From: Treponema sp.
GTDB lineage: Bacteria > Spirochaetota > Spirochaetia > Treponematales > Treponemataceae
Direction: 5' to 3'
Length of the DNA: 64,000 nucleotides
NCBI GenBank assembly: GCA_024693715.1
Contig: JAILKS010000048.1
Span: forward strand, 1 to 64,000
Shown here: positions 44,716 to 53,803 of the stretch, one piece after another
Layout of the letters: every line of letters begins with the position of its first letter
Numbering within the stretch: the first letter of the stretch is position 1
Translations under genes and position numbers: made by a program
Notes under the pieces: model-generated
Databases searched by the model: none
Told to the model about the DNA's origin: nothing
What the model saw: only the letters and a program-made list of their open reading frames with translations

Positions 44716-45447
44716 TTAGTTCTCCGCAATCAGTTTTAAGAAAACATCTTCAAGAGACTTACAGCCCTTTCCGTGATTTTTCATAAGCTCATCAAGAGTT
44801 CCGGTAAAAATCAACTGCCCTTTTCTGATAATTCCGATTCTGTCACAAAGCTTTTCTGCAACTTCCATTACATGAGTAGAAAAGAAAACTGTTTTTCCTG
44901 CTGAAGCACGTTCACGCATGATTTCTTTAACGATAAATGCTGCCTCAGGATCAAGTCCGACCATCGGTTCATCAAGGATCCAGTTCTGTGGATCTGTAAT
45001 TATACTTGCGATTAAAAAAAGCTTCTGCTTCATTCCATGACTGAAGGAATTGATTCTTGAATTTATAACTTCCTTGATTCCGAATTTTTCGGCGAGAGTA
45101 TTTATTTTTTCAGAACGTTCATCCTTTGAAATACCGTAAACATCACAGATAAAATTCAAATATTCAATTGCTTTTAAACGAACGAAAGTTTCCGGATTAT
45201 CGGGAACAAAAGAAAACTGTTTTTTTGCTTCAACTGGTTTTTCTTTTATTGATATTCCGTCTATGAACAATTCGCCTTCTGTCGGCTGAATAATTCCGGT
45301 AAGCATTTTGATTAAAGTTGTCTTACCGGCTCCGTTAGGTCCTAAAAATCCAAAAATTTCACCATTGTTAACCGTAAGATTAAGTGAATCTACCGCCTTA
45401 ACCTTATTTTTTCCATATATTTTTGTTACATTTTTTGCCTGAAGCAT
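44716..45447 (-). CDS. ABC exporter ATP-binding protein
   Basis: The 243-residue ABC ATPase shows Walker A GPNGAGKTT (about 36-44), the signature in the altered form FSHGMKQK (about 134) and Walker B WILDEPMVGLDP (about 156-167). The His in the switch (FFSTHVMEVAE) is present. The DrrA/NatA-like pattern indicates an exporter. CAGGAG precedes the ATG, and the permease gene follows directly. Confidence 0.93.
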   Translation of the reverse strand: MLQAKNVTKIYGKNKVKAVDSLNLTVNNGEIFGFLGPNGAGKTTLIKMLTGIIQPTEGELFIDGISIKEKPVEAKKQFSFVPDNPETFVRLKAIEYLNFICDVYGISKDERSEKINTLAEKFGIKEVINSRINSFSHGMKQKLFLIASIITDPQNWILDEPMVGLDPEAAFIVKEIMRERASAGKTVFFSTHVMEVAEKLCDRIGIIRKGQLIFTGTLDELMKNHGKGCKSLEDVFLKLIAEN

Positions 45448-45529
45448 ATTTTTCTCCTGATGTAGTTATAATAACTATATAAAAAAAAGTTTTATTTGTC
45501 ATCAGAAAAAAATAGTTATAAGATTTTTC

Positions 45530-47116
45530 TTATACAAGCTTCAGTTTTGCAATTAAATGTACAAGCGTCGAATTCCAATAGATTGCAACTTCATTCGTAC
45601 TGTAACTTCCATCCTTATCTATATAACAGGAAAGCTTTGGTTTATTCTGAAGATACATTTTTGCTTCTTCATCTATCAAAGGAAAGCACGGACCACCTGC
45701 GAGCATGCCTGGCATTATTTTTTTCAGATAAATAGATGGGCGGTGATGACAGCGTTCCGGACTTTTTATTCCATTGCCTGTTACATAACAAATCTCCAGC
45801 GGATTACAGCCGAAAAGATAATCAAGCTGTTTAAAAGCCCCGCAATAATATTTTTTATTTTTCGTCAAATCGTAAGCTAAAAGAAGCACGTGAGCCTCAT
45901 CACAAACGGCGCCATTGCTGCCCCAGAAGATTCTGTCTAATCCTACTCCAAATGCAGATTTTTCTATTAACTCCATAATCCTGTCTGCTTTTTCAATTAC
46001 TTCTTCTTCAAGATCCTTTATCTGTGCATCTGAAAGCAGAGACTTGTTTTCCAGTAAAAGCTGTGAGCCATAACCGGAAACGCAGCTCCAGCCGAAACTA
46101 AAATTCCAGTATTTTTTCCATGGAAATTCAGGATCAGTTTTTTTATTTCGTCCTTTTTTCCGCAATTTAAATGCTTTTTTTAAATATTCACTTTTTTTAG
46201 TTACAACATAAAGTGAACATAAAGCAAAGAACTTTTCATCATAAATGCTCCAGTCCCCATATCCGCCGGTTGTAATTTCAGGGGGATTCTTAAAGAATGC
46301 ATCTTTATTTTTTTCTATATATTTCTGAGCCTTAATTGCAGCATTTAAAAGTTTTTCTGCATATTCCTTGTCTGATAATTCAAAAAAAGTACTGGCAAAG
46401 GCAAGACAACCGGCAAAATCAGCAGTAGCAGCCGTTGAAACAGGCGAAATTACAAGCTCGTCCTTTTCATCCTGTGGAAGAATATATGAACAAAAATGAT
46501 AGCATGAAACCTTATGATAAACTCCACCATCCTCGCGCTGCATTTTCAACATCCAGTCAAGCTCAAAACGAACCTCTTCGAGGATATTAAAATCATTGTA
46601 AGTGCCGGTACATTCACGATAAGCCAGAAGCAAATCCATAACTGCTTTACTTGCCGCAATTATATAACGTCCATAATCACCGGCATCATGCCAGCCACCG
46701 TCAACAGATTTTTTTATTTTTGTTCCATAAATGAGCGCCGGAGTATTGTGACACGCCTCGTGCTCAAAATTCTTATCTTCAATTTTCTGACCGCATCTTG
46801 AAAGATAAAAATATCGTAAAAGAGAATTGTAAACAGGATTAAAAACATCACCGCCTATTTTAAAACAACTGCTTTTTGAATCCTGTATTTTTATAAAAAA
46901 CACGCCTTCTTTATCGACAGATGTAAAATCGGCGATGCATGTAGTTTCTTCACTTATTTCATCACTTACAGGCTTACAAAGCTTTCCGCTATAAACAACA
47001 ACCTCATCCTTTGAACAAAGCTCAAATACCTCGTTTTCAGAGGAACCCTTTACATAAGCAATCTTCAGATTATTCTGCGCATATCCAATCTGATTTATAA
47101 AAATCTTCAGTTTCAT
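45530..47116 (-). CDS. GH9 endoglucanase/cellodextrinase, intracellular
   Basis: The 528-residue enzyme starts at ATG 47116. It has the short N-terminal Ig-like domain of GH9 subgroup enzymes (about 1-90, FINQIGY) and an (alpha/alpha)6 barrel. The catalytic base and nucleophile lie in DGGWHDAGDYGRY (Asp144, Asp147), and the acid is Glu509 in STNEVAIYWN. GNGIKSPERCHHRPS is the conserved histidine loop. There is no signal peptide, so it would work on imported cello-oligosaccharides. TTGACA and TATATT stand upstream; the -10 ends 6 bases before the ATG and there is no Shine-Dalgarno. Confidence 0.93.
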   Translation of the reverse strand: MKLKIFINQIGYAQNNLKIAYVKGSSENEVFELCSKDEVVVYSGKLCKPVSDEISEETTCIADFTSVDKEGVFFIKIQDSKSSCFKIGGDVFNPVYNSLLRYFYLSRCGQKIEDKNFEHEACHNTPALIYGTKIKKSVDGGWHDAGDYGRYIIAASKAVMDLLLAYRECTGTYNDFNILEEVRFELDWMLKMQREDGGVYHKVSCYHFCSYILPQDEKDELVISPVSTAATADFAGCLAFASTFFELSDKEYAEKLLNAAIKAQKYIEKNKDAFFKNPPEITTGGYGDWSIYDEKFFALCSLYVVTKKSEYLKKAFKLRKKGRNKKTDPEFPWKKYWNFSFGWSCVSGYGSQLLLENKSLLSDAQIKDLEEEVIEKADRIMELIEKSAFGVGLDRIFWGSNGAVCDEAHVLLLAYDLTKNKKYYCGAFKQLDYLFGCNPLEICYVTGNGIKSPERCHHRPSIYLKKIMPGMLAGGPCFPLIDEEAKMYLQNKPKLSCYIDKDGSYSTNEVAIYWNSTLVHLIAKLKLV

Positions 47117-47122
47117 AATGCA

Positions 47123-47149
47123 AATATAAAACAATCAGATTATTGTCAA
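47123..47149 (-). promoter_or_regulatory. Promoter of the GH9 gene, -10 six bases before the ATG
   Basis: TTGACA (47144-47149), 15-base spacer, TATATT (47123-47128), six bases, ATG at 47116. The spacer is short, but the -35 is perfect. Confidence 0.55.
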
Positions 47150-47188
47150 TTGAATAAATAGAGTTTTAAATTGTAAAAAAATACAAAA

Positions 47189-47827
47189 TCAGCGTAAAAC
47201 TACAGCTTCATCCATTGTAAGTAATTTTACCAGCGGAATATTATATTCACCCTTTGTTCCATCAGGATTTTTTAATGTGAGTTTAAAACTGCTGTTTTTA
47301 AGTTCATCTGCGACAGATTTTCCGTATACCGAACCAATCAATAAAATATATTCTGTATCTGTCATTTCTTCACCGGTAAAAACAGGAGCCATAAGAAGAT
47401 CCATGAACATCTGTGTCTGCTCATCACTTTTATTGTAATAATCCTGCAGCGCTTTAGGAGAAATGGAAACTATTATTTTCTGATTTACAATTTTTACAAG
47501 TCCAGATTCAAAAAGCGGTGTTTTTCCGGAAGGTGCTTTTGCAGTAACCGAAAGTGAAGAATTTTCCTTATTTGACGATACATTGATATTTGTAAAATTT
47601 GATTTTGCAAGATCCTGGGATATTTCACGAGAATCTGCAAAAAAAACATCCTGATTATCCTTTGCACCAGTAGCATTTTTAAGCAGGAATTCAAAGCCTT
47701 TACCAAAGGATGTATCGAATTTCACCCCAAGCGAACCGTCACTATTAACAGATAAATCTGCCGATGCAGTACAGCTCATCAAAAATAAAACAAACAATAA
47801 ACTGAATAAACCAGAAATCTTTTTCAT
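47189..47827 (-). CDS. Lipoprotein of unknown function
   Basis: This 212-residue protein has a lipoprotein signal (FLMSC, Cys19) and GAGGAAA before the ATG. The mature part has beta-rich segments (LSVNSDGSLGVKFDTSFGKG, SVTAKAPSGKTPLFE) without a motif I can name. It follows the NlpC/P60 gene by 16 bases on the same strand, so it is probably co-expressed. Confidence 0.75.
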   Translation of the reverse strand: MKKISGLFSLLFVLFLMSCTASADLSVNSDGSLGVKFDTSFGKGFEFLLKNATGAKDNQDVFFADSREISQDLAKSNFTNINVSSNKENSSLSVTAKAPSGKTPLFESGLVKIVNQKIIVSISPKALQDYYNKSDEQTQMFMDLLMAPVFTGEEMTDTEYILLIGSVYGKSVADELKNSSFKLTLKNPDGTKGEYNIPLVKLLTMDEAVVLR

Positions 47828-47843
47828 TTTCCTCTATCCTCAA

Positions 47844-48902
47844 CTACAAACCGATTCTTAAACCGGCTAAGCATAAAACATTATCAAAGGATAATGCTGA
47901 ATCTTCATCATATTCATTACCGGATATTCCGAAAGCTATTCTGACCTCTGCCATAAACCTTGCCTCCAGATTGCCGATATCAAATTGCTTTGAAAAACAT
48001 CCGAGCCCGAAAAACAAATCATTTATTTCTTCAAACTCTTCATCATTTTCATAATATAATGCCATATTATAACCGGCACATATAGATAAACAATCAAATA
48101 AGTTCAATGTAACACCCATAGGAAACAATAACGTTCTGCTTAAAAACTCATAATTCAAATCGCAGAATACTCCAAAAGAAAAGCCTGGACGGTCAAAGAA
48201 GGACTGGTACATCTGAACTTCAATTCCCTTTATGACATTATTATCAATATTATCAGGAAGTCCAAAAGCACAGAAAACACCTACATCTCTTTCTCCTCTG
48301 CAGGATGATGAACCTGAACTGATTCCGGTAGTTTTGTTAGTATCTGGGCCTTTTCTTGTGGAACCTGACGAAGAACCTTCTGCGATTCTTCCTCCGGTTC
48401 CGCCACTGGGCAACAAACGCCCGGCGCACATGTAATTCTTTTTCCAGTAGGATTCTTCCAGGGAAGCTATCTGAATGCCGGTTCTTGGACCGTCACTTAT
48501 CGCCGAAATAAACTTCTTGTCTCCAAGATAAATGCCTACATGTGAAACCTTTCCGTTTTTATATGCTTCAAAAAACACAAGATCTCCAGGTTCAAGCTCC
48601 TGATCATCTATTTTTTCAACGCTTCCATAAATCCCACTGGAGCTTTTAGAAACAGAAATTTTCAACGCTTTTTTAAAACAATATGAAACAAAGCCAGAAC
48701 AGTCAAACTTATTTGGTCCCGCCCATCCATAGGCGTAAGGTTCACCAATATGTGTCTGCGCTTCTTCTATTAACTTCAACCGGGCTTCTGTTGCCTGCTC
48801 CGGTGTCATTTTTTTTACACCTGCACAAAGCTGAACGCAACACAAAGAGAAGAAAACTATAAAAAGCAATAGAATCTTCTGTATTCTGGAAATTCGTTGC
48901 AT
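47844..48902 (-). CDS. NlpC/P60 cell-wall hydrolase with C-terminal barrel-like domain
   Basis: The ATG at 48902 is chosen because AGAGGAG lies 8 bases upstream; 352 residues. A signal peptide (about 1-28) leads into an NlpC/P60 domain (about 38-165). It has Cys in KFDCSGFVSYCF, His in VSHVGIYLGD and a third polar position near RTGIQIAS, the catalytic set that cuts gamma-D-Glu-diamino acid bonds in peptidoglycan. After a Ser/Gly linker, about 150 residues of strand-like sequence suggest a small barrel that may hold it in the outer membrane. This is an unusual fusion. Confidence 0.88.
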   Translation of the reverse strand: MQRISRIQKILLLFIVFFSLCCVQLCAGVKKMTPEQATEARLKLIEEAQTHIGEPYAYGWAGPNKFDCSGFVSYCFKKALKISVSKSSSGIYGSVEKIDDQELEPGDLVFFEAYKNGKVSHVGIYLGDKKFISAISDGPRTGIQIASLEESYWKKNYMCAGRLLPSGGTGGRIAEGSSSGSTRKGPDTNKTTGISSGSSSCRGERDVGVFCAFGLPDNIDNNVIKGIEVQMYQSFFDRPGFSFGVFCDLNYEFLSRTLLFPMGVTLNLFDCLSICAGYNMALYYENDEEFEEINDLFFGLGCFSKQFDIGNLEARFMAEVRIAFGISGNEYDEDSALSFDNVLCLAGLRIGL

Positions 48903-48971
48903 AAACAAAACTCCTCTTAATAAAATTATACAATATTTTCCATATTTTTAAACTCTTTTTTTATTTTCGGA

Positions 48972-48999
48972 TTGACAAAACTGTAATTGATGATATATT
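48972..48999 (+). promoter_or_regulatory. Promoter of the 49059 acyl-CoA synthetase
   Basis: TTGACA (48972-48977), 16-base spacer, TATATT (48994-48999). Downstream, TGACA (49009-49013) and TGTCA (49027-49031) form an inverted pair that could be an operator. CAGGAG then serves the ATG. Confidence 0.7.
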
Positions 49000-49058
49000 T
49001 TAAATAAATGACAAAATCACTAAAAATGTCAAAATAAAAAATAAACAGGAGACTTTCA

Positions 49059-50816
49059 ATGAATAAACTGAAACAAAACATTGCCTGGACCTTTTTAGAT
49101 TACTGGCGTGGAAAAGAATTCAAGGGTGAATGGCCTACTTTTCCGGAATTACTTAAGATTCAATCATACAGATTTGCAAAACGTCCATGCTTTACAGTCA
49201 TTGAAGATAAAAAAATCACATTGACCTATCAGGAAGTTTACGAAAAGGTATGTAAGCTTACCGACTGGTTTATCGAAAACGGTCTCAAAAAAGGCGACCA
49301 TGTATGTCTTGCCGGAAAAAACTCTCCTGAATGGGCTGTAACGTATCTTGCAATTTTACAGGCAAGCGGAGTTGTAATTCCTATTGCAGATTCTCTTCAT
49401 GAAGCAGAAACAATTAATATCATCAAGGCATCAGATTCAAAATTCGCTGTTTTAGATGATGAAAAAATTCCTTATGTGAAAAAGAATTTTCCAAAAATGA
49501 CAATCAGGAATCTTAATCCTACAGATTCAAAAAACTATGTTTATAATCTGGAAGCAAAAAAAGCAGTAAAACAAAATGAACCTGCTACGGAAAATGATCT
49601 TGCACTCATAATGTTTACATCCGGTACAACAGGAATTCCTAAAGGTGTAATGCTTACACACAAAAACATTATCGCCGACGGATACATTGCCCAGACAAAT
49701 CTTATCATAAATGAATTTGATATTTTCTATGCTCTTTTACCGATTCATCATGCTTATACAATGCAGGCAGCTTTTATCTGTCCGCTTGAAGTAGGTGCAG
49801 AAATTGTCTTCGGAAAAACAATGGCAGTAAGCAAGCTTATGAAAGAACTGCATGACGGAAAAATAACTATCATGCTTGGAGTTCCTCTTTTATATAACAA
49901 GCTTCTTGCAGGTATTCGAAAGGGAATCAAGGAAAAAGGATTTATTGTTGCAGGATTAATGGCATTCCTGAGAGGAGTTTCCTTTACATGCAAAAAGCTT
50001 TTCAAAATCAACATTGGAAAGAAAATATTTAAACCTGTTTTACAAAAAGCAAATATCTATACTTTACGTGTTGCTATTTGTGGTGGCGGTCCTTTGGCTC
50101 CAAGTGTATTCAAACAGTATCAGGCAATGGGACTAGATTTTATTCAGGGCTACGGATTAACAGAAACATCTCCTATTATTGCACTTAATCCTGTAGAACA
50201 TTTTAAACTGGACAGTGTCGGACGCGACTTCTCCCCATATGAAGAAATCAAAATCATCAATGCAGATTCTACAAAAGACGAACATCCGGTTGGTGAAATT
50301 GCAGTAAAAGGTCCTATGGTTATGCAGGGATACTACAAAATGCCGAAAGAAACAGCAGAAATGTTTACCGACGACGGATTCCTTAAAACCGGCGATTTAG
50401 GATGGATGGACGACGAGCATTACATCAGATTGTGCGGACGTGCAAAAAATCTTATCGTTACAAGCGGCGGTAAAAATGTTTATCCGGAAGAAATTGAAGA
50501 TGCGTTCCAGTTATGTGATGATATTAATCAGATAACCTGCCGCGGTTATTATACAGATGAAGAAAAAACTGCAGAAGAAATTGAAGTTTTAATTTACGCA
50601 AGTGATGATTTATACAAACGACTCGGATTAGAAAGAAATCCTGAAACTATGCAACCTGAAGTTTATGAAGAGATTAAGAAGAATGTCTCTAAAATTAACA
50701 AAACCTTGCAGTCGTATGAACAGATTTCAAAAATCACTATGCTTAAAGAACCTTTGGAAATGACACCGTCAAACAAGGTTAAAAGAAACTTTACTGCAAA
50801 AACTTATGATATTTAA
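49059..50816 (+). CDS. Long-chain fatty-acid-CoA ligase
   Basis: The 585-residue ANL-superfamily enzyme has MFTSGTTGIPKGVMLTHKN (about 186-204), GYGLTETSP (about 365-373), KTGDLGWMDDEHY (about 445) and GRAKNLIVTSGGKNVYPEEI (about 462-481). The catalytic lysine is in TPSNKVKR near the end. It resembles FadD/AAS-type ligases and may activate host or recycled fatty acids for phospholipid synthesis. It has its own promoter. Its stop lies two bases from the convergent CBM48 gene. Confidence 0.93.
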   Translation: MNKLKQNIAWTFLDYWRGKEFKGEWPTFPELLKIQSYRFAKRPCFTVIEDKKITLTYQEVYEKVCKLTDWFIENGLKKGDHVCLAGKNSPEWAVTYLAILQASGVVIPIADSLHEAETINIIKASDSKFAVLDDEKIPYVKKNFPKMTIRNLNPTDSKNYVYNLEAKKAVKQNEPATENDLALIMFTSGTTGIPKGVMLTHKNIIADGYIAQTNLIINEFDIFYALLPIHHAYTMQAAFICPLEVGAEIVFGKTMAVSKLMKELHDGKITIMLGVPLLYNKLLAGIRKGIKEKGFIVAGLMAFLRGVSFTCKKLFKINIGKKIFKPVLQKANIYTLRVAICGGGPLAPSVFKQYQAMGLDFIQGYGLTETSPIIALNPVEHFKLDSVGRDFSPYEEIKIINADSTKDEHPVGEIAVKGPMVMQGYYKMPKETAEMFTDDGFLKTGDLGWMDDEHYIRLCGRAKNLIVTSGGKNVYPEEIEDAFQLCDDINQITCRGYYTDEEKTAEEIEVLIYASDDLYKRLGLERNPETMQPEVYEEIKKNVSKINKTLQSYEQISKITMLKEPLEMTPSNKVKRNFTAKTYDI

Positions 50817-50818
50817 GA

Positions 50819-51136
50819 TTATTCTTTTCTTGTAACAACAACAGAGTTGTCTGCATTACTATACGGAGCAGGAATATATTTGTCTGCCTTCCAGTCGTTT
50901 TCCCATCTTGATCCGTCCAGTAAGTATCTGAACTGATACTCTTTACCGGCTTCCAGTTCAATCTTAACAGAAAACGATCCGTCTGCTGCTTTTTTCAACG
51001 GAGTATCTGTGCTGCTCCAGCTGTTAAAATCTCCGGCAATATTAATTGTTTTGGCATTCTGTGCAGCTTCTGCAGTAACAGTAAAAGTTACATTACATTT
51101 TTTACCATCTTTCGAAAAAGATTTTTTTAAAGCCAT
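50819..51136 (-). CDS. Solo CBM48 / isoamylase early-set (glycogen-binding) protein
   Basis: The 105-residue product is a single CBM48 domain: INIAGDFNSWSSTDTPLKK, YQFRYLLDGSRWENDW and YSNADNSVV are its signature strands, with the Trp residues that touch alpha-glucan. It has no catalytic domain and no signal peptide, so it would bind glycogen-like polymer or a partner protein in the cytoplasm. GGAG precedes the ATG. No glycogen-metabolism gene is in the window. Confidence 0.92.
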   Translation of the reverse strand: MALKKSFSKDGKKCNVTFTVTAEAAQNAKTINIAGDFNSWSSTDTPLKKAADGSFSVKIELEAGKEYQFRYLLDGSRWENDWKADKYIPAPYSNADNSVVVTRKE

Positions 51137-51239
51137 TTATATCTCCATCCCTCGCCACTAAGAAAACCTTATATCAATAAAATAGACCTTTTTGCTGAAT
51201 AATTCAATACATTTTTTAATTTAAATTTCTGTTACTTTA

Positions 51240-51268
51240 TTGAAGATTTTTTTCATATTCATTATATT
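51240..51268 (+). promoter_or_regulatory. Promoter of metK
   Basis: TTGAAG (51240-51245), 17-base spacer, TATATT (51263-51268). A leader of about 85 bases follows. Confidence 0.6.
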
Positions 51269-51281
51269 TAACTTAATAATT

Positions 51282-51333
51282 ATTCCGTTGATTTATCCAA
51301 ATTGCAGAACGGAATTCGGTACTTCCAGTATCG
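51282..51333 (+). other. Structured metK leader, two hairpins
   Basis: ATTCCGTT (51282-51289) pairs with AACGGAAT (51308-51315). Next, CGGTACT (51317-51323) pairs with AGTATCG (51327-51333) around a TCC loop, with one G-T pair. The metK ribosome site is 18 bases further on. No SAM riboswitch class that I know fits. Confidence 0.4.
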
Positions 51334-51361
51334 ATAAATCTTGCTAAAGAGGAGGTCCATA

Positions 51362-52567
51362 ATGGACGCTGTCTTAAACAAAAATCACTATTTATTTACA
51401 TCTGAATCTGTCGGTGAAGGTCATCCCGATAAATTATGCGATCAGATTTCCGACGCTATTCTAGATTACAGTCTTTCTCTGGACAAGGATGCTCACGTTG
51501 CCTGCGAGACCTTTGCTACAACAAATTTTGTTCTTGTTGGCGGAGAAATTAAATTTACCCGAAAAGAAATTGAGCTTGAAGCCTTTAAAAAAGATGTTGA
51601 AAAAATAGCACGAGATGTAGTCAAAAATATCGGCTATGATGATGAAAACAAAGGACTTGATTATAAAACCTTTGAATTTATGAACAGACTTCATGCACAG
51701 TCAGAAGATATCAGTCAGGGCGTTGACGGTACAGGATTAAAAATATATGAAGGACAACAGGGTGCCGGTGACCAGGGGATGATGTTTGGCTTTGCCTGCA
51801 ATGAAACGCCTTCCTTAATGCCCGCTCCAATTTTTTATTCACATCAGATTTTAAAAAAAGCAGCCGAATTAAGAAAAACAGGAAAAATCAGCTGGCTTAG
51901 ACCTGATGCAAAATCTCAGGTTACGGTTGAATACGACAACTATAAGCCTGTAAGAATTGATGCCGTTGTAGTTTCACACCAGCATGATGATAATATTAAG
52001 CATGATGAAATTGAACGGACAATTATTGAAAAAATCATAAAGCCGGTACTTGAGCCGACAGGACTTTTAGACGAAAACACAAAATATTACATCAATCCTA
52101 CCGGAAAATTTGTAAAGGGCGGACCTGACGGTGATTCAGGTTTAACCGGACGAAAAATAATTGTTGATACCTATGGTGGAATGGGCCGTCATGGAGGCGG
52201 TGCTTTCAGCGGTAAAGATCCAAGTAAGGTAGACCGTTCAGCCGCTTACATGGCACGCTATATTGCAAAAAACATTGTCGCATCAAATTTGGCAGAAAGA
52301 GCAGAGGTTGAGCTTGCCTATGCAATCGGAGTTCCATTTCCCGTTTCAATTATGGTTGAAACCTTTGGCACAGAAAAAGCAGAAAAATCAAAAATTGAAG
52401 CAGCGGTAAAAAAGGTTTTCGACTGCACACCTTCTGGAATCACAAAGACACTTGGTCTTAAAGCGCCGATTTATTCAAAAACAGCAAGCTACGGTCATTT
52501 TGGCCGCGACGAATTCCCTTGGGAAAAAACCGACAAGGCTGAAGAATTACAAAAAGCAATACAATAG
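51362..52567 (+). CDS. metK: S-adenosylmethionine synthetase
   Basis: MetK joins methionine and ATP to make S-adenosylmethionine. The 401-residue product starts at ATG 51362 after a GGAGG site. It has [18 protein letters not shown] (about 14-31), [10 protein letters not shown] (about 130-139), the flexible-loop/ATP segments [12 protein letters not shown] and [16 protein letters not shown] (about 280-295), and a normal C-terminus. Earlier in-frame codons have no ribosome site. Confidence 0.97.
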   Translation: MDAVLNKNHYLFTSESVGEGHPDKLCDQISDAILDYSLSLDKDAHVACETFATTNFVLVGGEIKFTRKEIELEAFKKDVEKIARDVVKNIGYDDENKGLDYKTFEFMNRLHAQSEDISQGVDGTGLKIYEGQQGAGDQGMMFGFACNETPSLMPAPIFYSHQILKKAAELRKTGKISWLRPDAKSQVTVEYDNYKPVRIDAVVVSHQHDDNIKHDEIERTIIEKIIKPVLEPTGLLDENTKYYINPTGKFVKGGPDGDSGLTGRKIIVDTYGGMGRHGGGAFSGKDPSKVDRSAAYMARYIAKNIVASNLAERAEVELAYAIGVPFPVSIMVETFGTEKAEKSKIEAAVKKVFDCTPSGITKTLGLKAPIYSKTASYGHFGRDEFPWEKTDKAEELQKAIQ

Positions 52568-52652
52568 AAAGATTTTGTAATTCAGTATATTTTCGAAGCA
52601 TAGAAAGAGTATATTGTTCCGGATCATCATTTGTCCAAAATACTTCTTTTAC

Positions 52653-52681
52653 TGTACATTAGCTCTTATTTCTTCTATGAT
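52653..52681 (+). promoter_or_regulatory. Promoter candidate ending 6 bases before the HD gene ATG
   Basis: TGTACA (52653-52658), 17-base spacer, TATGAT (52676-52681), six bases, ATG. No Shine-Dalgarno is seen. Confidence 0.45.
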
Positions 52682-52687
52682 TATTTC

Positions 52688-53803
52688 ATGAATTACTTTG
52701 AGCCGTACAACTGGAAAAAAATGATGAACTCTCATCCCTCGTATAACTATAGTCTTTCTGAATATTTTGAAATTCTGTGTCCGAAGGATGATTATCCTGC
52801 TTTTATTGACAAATATCTTTCTCTTGATATTTTACAGCGGCTTAAAGGAATCGGACTTTTATGCGGTACAGACTGGACATCTCTTTATAAAAACCGATTT
52901 TATTATTCCCGTTTTAATCACAGCTTTGGAGTTGCACTTATAATCTGGCATTTTACGCATGATAAAAAACAAACGCTTGCAGGACTTTTTCACGATATTG
53001 CAACACCTGTTTTTTCACATGTATCAGATTTCAGAAAAGGTGATGCATTAACTCAAACAGCAACTGAAGAACCTACTGCAAAAATTTTACAAAGCTCAAA
53101 GAAGCTTGAAGAATTATTAAAACAGGACGAGCTCAGCGTATCACAGATTGAAGATTATCATATATATCCTGTTGCAGATAATGAAATTCCAAATCTAAGT
53201 GCCGACAGACTTGAATACATGTTTCCTTCAGGAATGGCTCTCGATGGAAGCTGGACGATGGATGAAATTAAACGCTGCTACAACGATATCATCATATTAA
53301 AAAACGAAAACAAGACTGACGAACTAGGATTTAAAACAAAAGAAATTGCCGAACTTTACTGCAAGCATTTTTGTATGATTGGTCATATTCTTCAGTTGAA
53401 CGAAAATAAGCTTACCCTTGAACTTTTAGGACAGATTATGAATCTTTCTGAAAAAGAAAACATACTTACAGAAAAAGATTTTATGTCTTTAAGCGAAAAA
53501 CAGATATTTGAAAAAATTGATGATTTCCTTAATTCAAAGCATCAGAAAACAGAGAATTCCCTGCTACTGAAAAAATATTATAAAACCTTCATAAATATGA
53601 AAAAAATCAGGCATACTTCACATCCGCTGAAAAATCATTTTTGTGTGAAACTCAATGTTAAACAAAGATATATTAATCCTCTAGTAAAAGGCGAAGAAAA
53701 AAATTCACGCCTGTCTGACATCTCTGTATCTGCAAAACAAATCATCAAGGATTTTCTGTCATACAAGGATTCAGACTACGGCTGCGTAAAACTGATTAAT
53801 TAA
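52688..53803 (+). CDS. HD-domain phosphohydrolase of unknown substrate
   Basis: The 371-residue protein (ATG at 52688) has an HD metal site: NHSFGVALIIWHF (about 78-90), AGLFHDIATPVFSHVSD (about 98-114) and a late DRLEYMF Asp. This is the pattern of dNTPase- or (p)ppGpp/nucleotidase-like HD proteins. The substrate cannot be read. An upstream TTG at 52631 would add 19 hydrophobic residues. I prefer the ATG because TATGAT lies 6 bases before it and TGTACA 17 bases before that. It may share the metK message by read-through as well. Confidence 0.8.
   Translation: MNYFEPYNWKKMMNSHPSYNYSLSEYFEILCPKDDYPAFIDKYLSLDILQRLKGIGLLCGTDWTSLYKNRFYYSRFNHSFGVALIIWHFTHDKKQTLAGLFHDIATPVFSHVSDFRKGDALTQTATEEPTAKILQSSKKLEELLKQDELSVSQIEDYHIYPVADNEIPNLSADRLEYMFPSGMALDGSWTMDEIKRCYNDIIILKNENKTDELGFKTKEIAELYCKHFCMIGHILQLNENKLTLELLGQIMNLSEKENILTEKDFMSLSEKQIFEKIDDFLNSKHQKTENSLLLKKYYKTFINMKKIRHTSHPLKNHFCVKLNVKQRYINPLVKGEEKNSRLSDISVSAKQIIKDFLSYKDSDYGCVKLIN

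Noticed and set aside
51137..51361. SAM riboswitch before metK
   Set aside because: No conserved core of SAM-I, SAM-II or SMK type could be found; only two simple hairpins are present.
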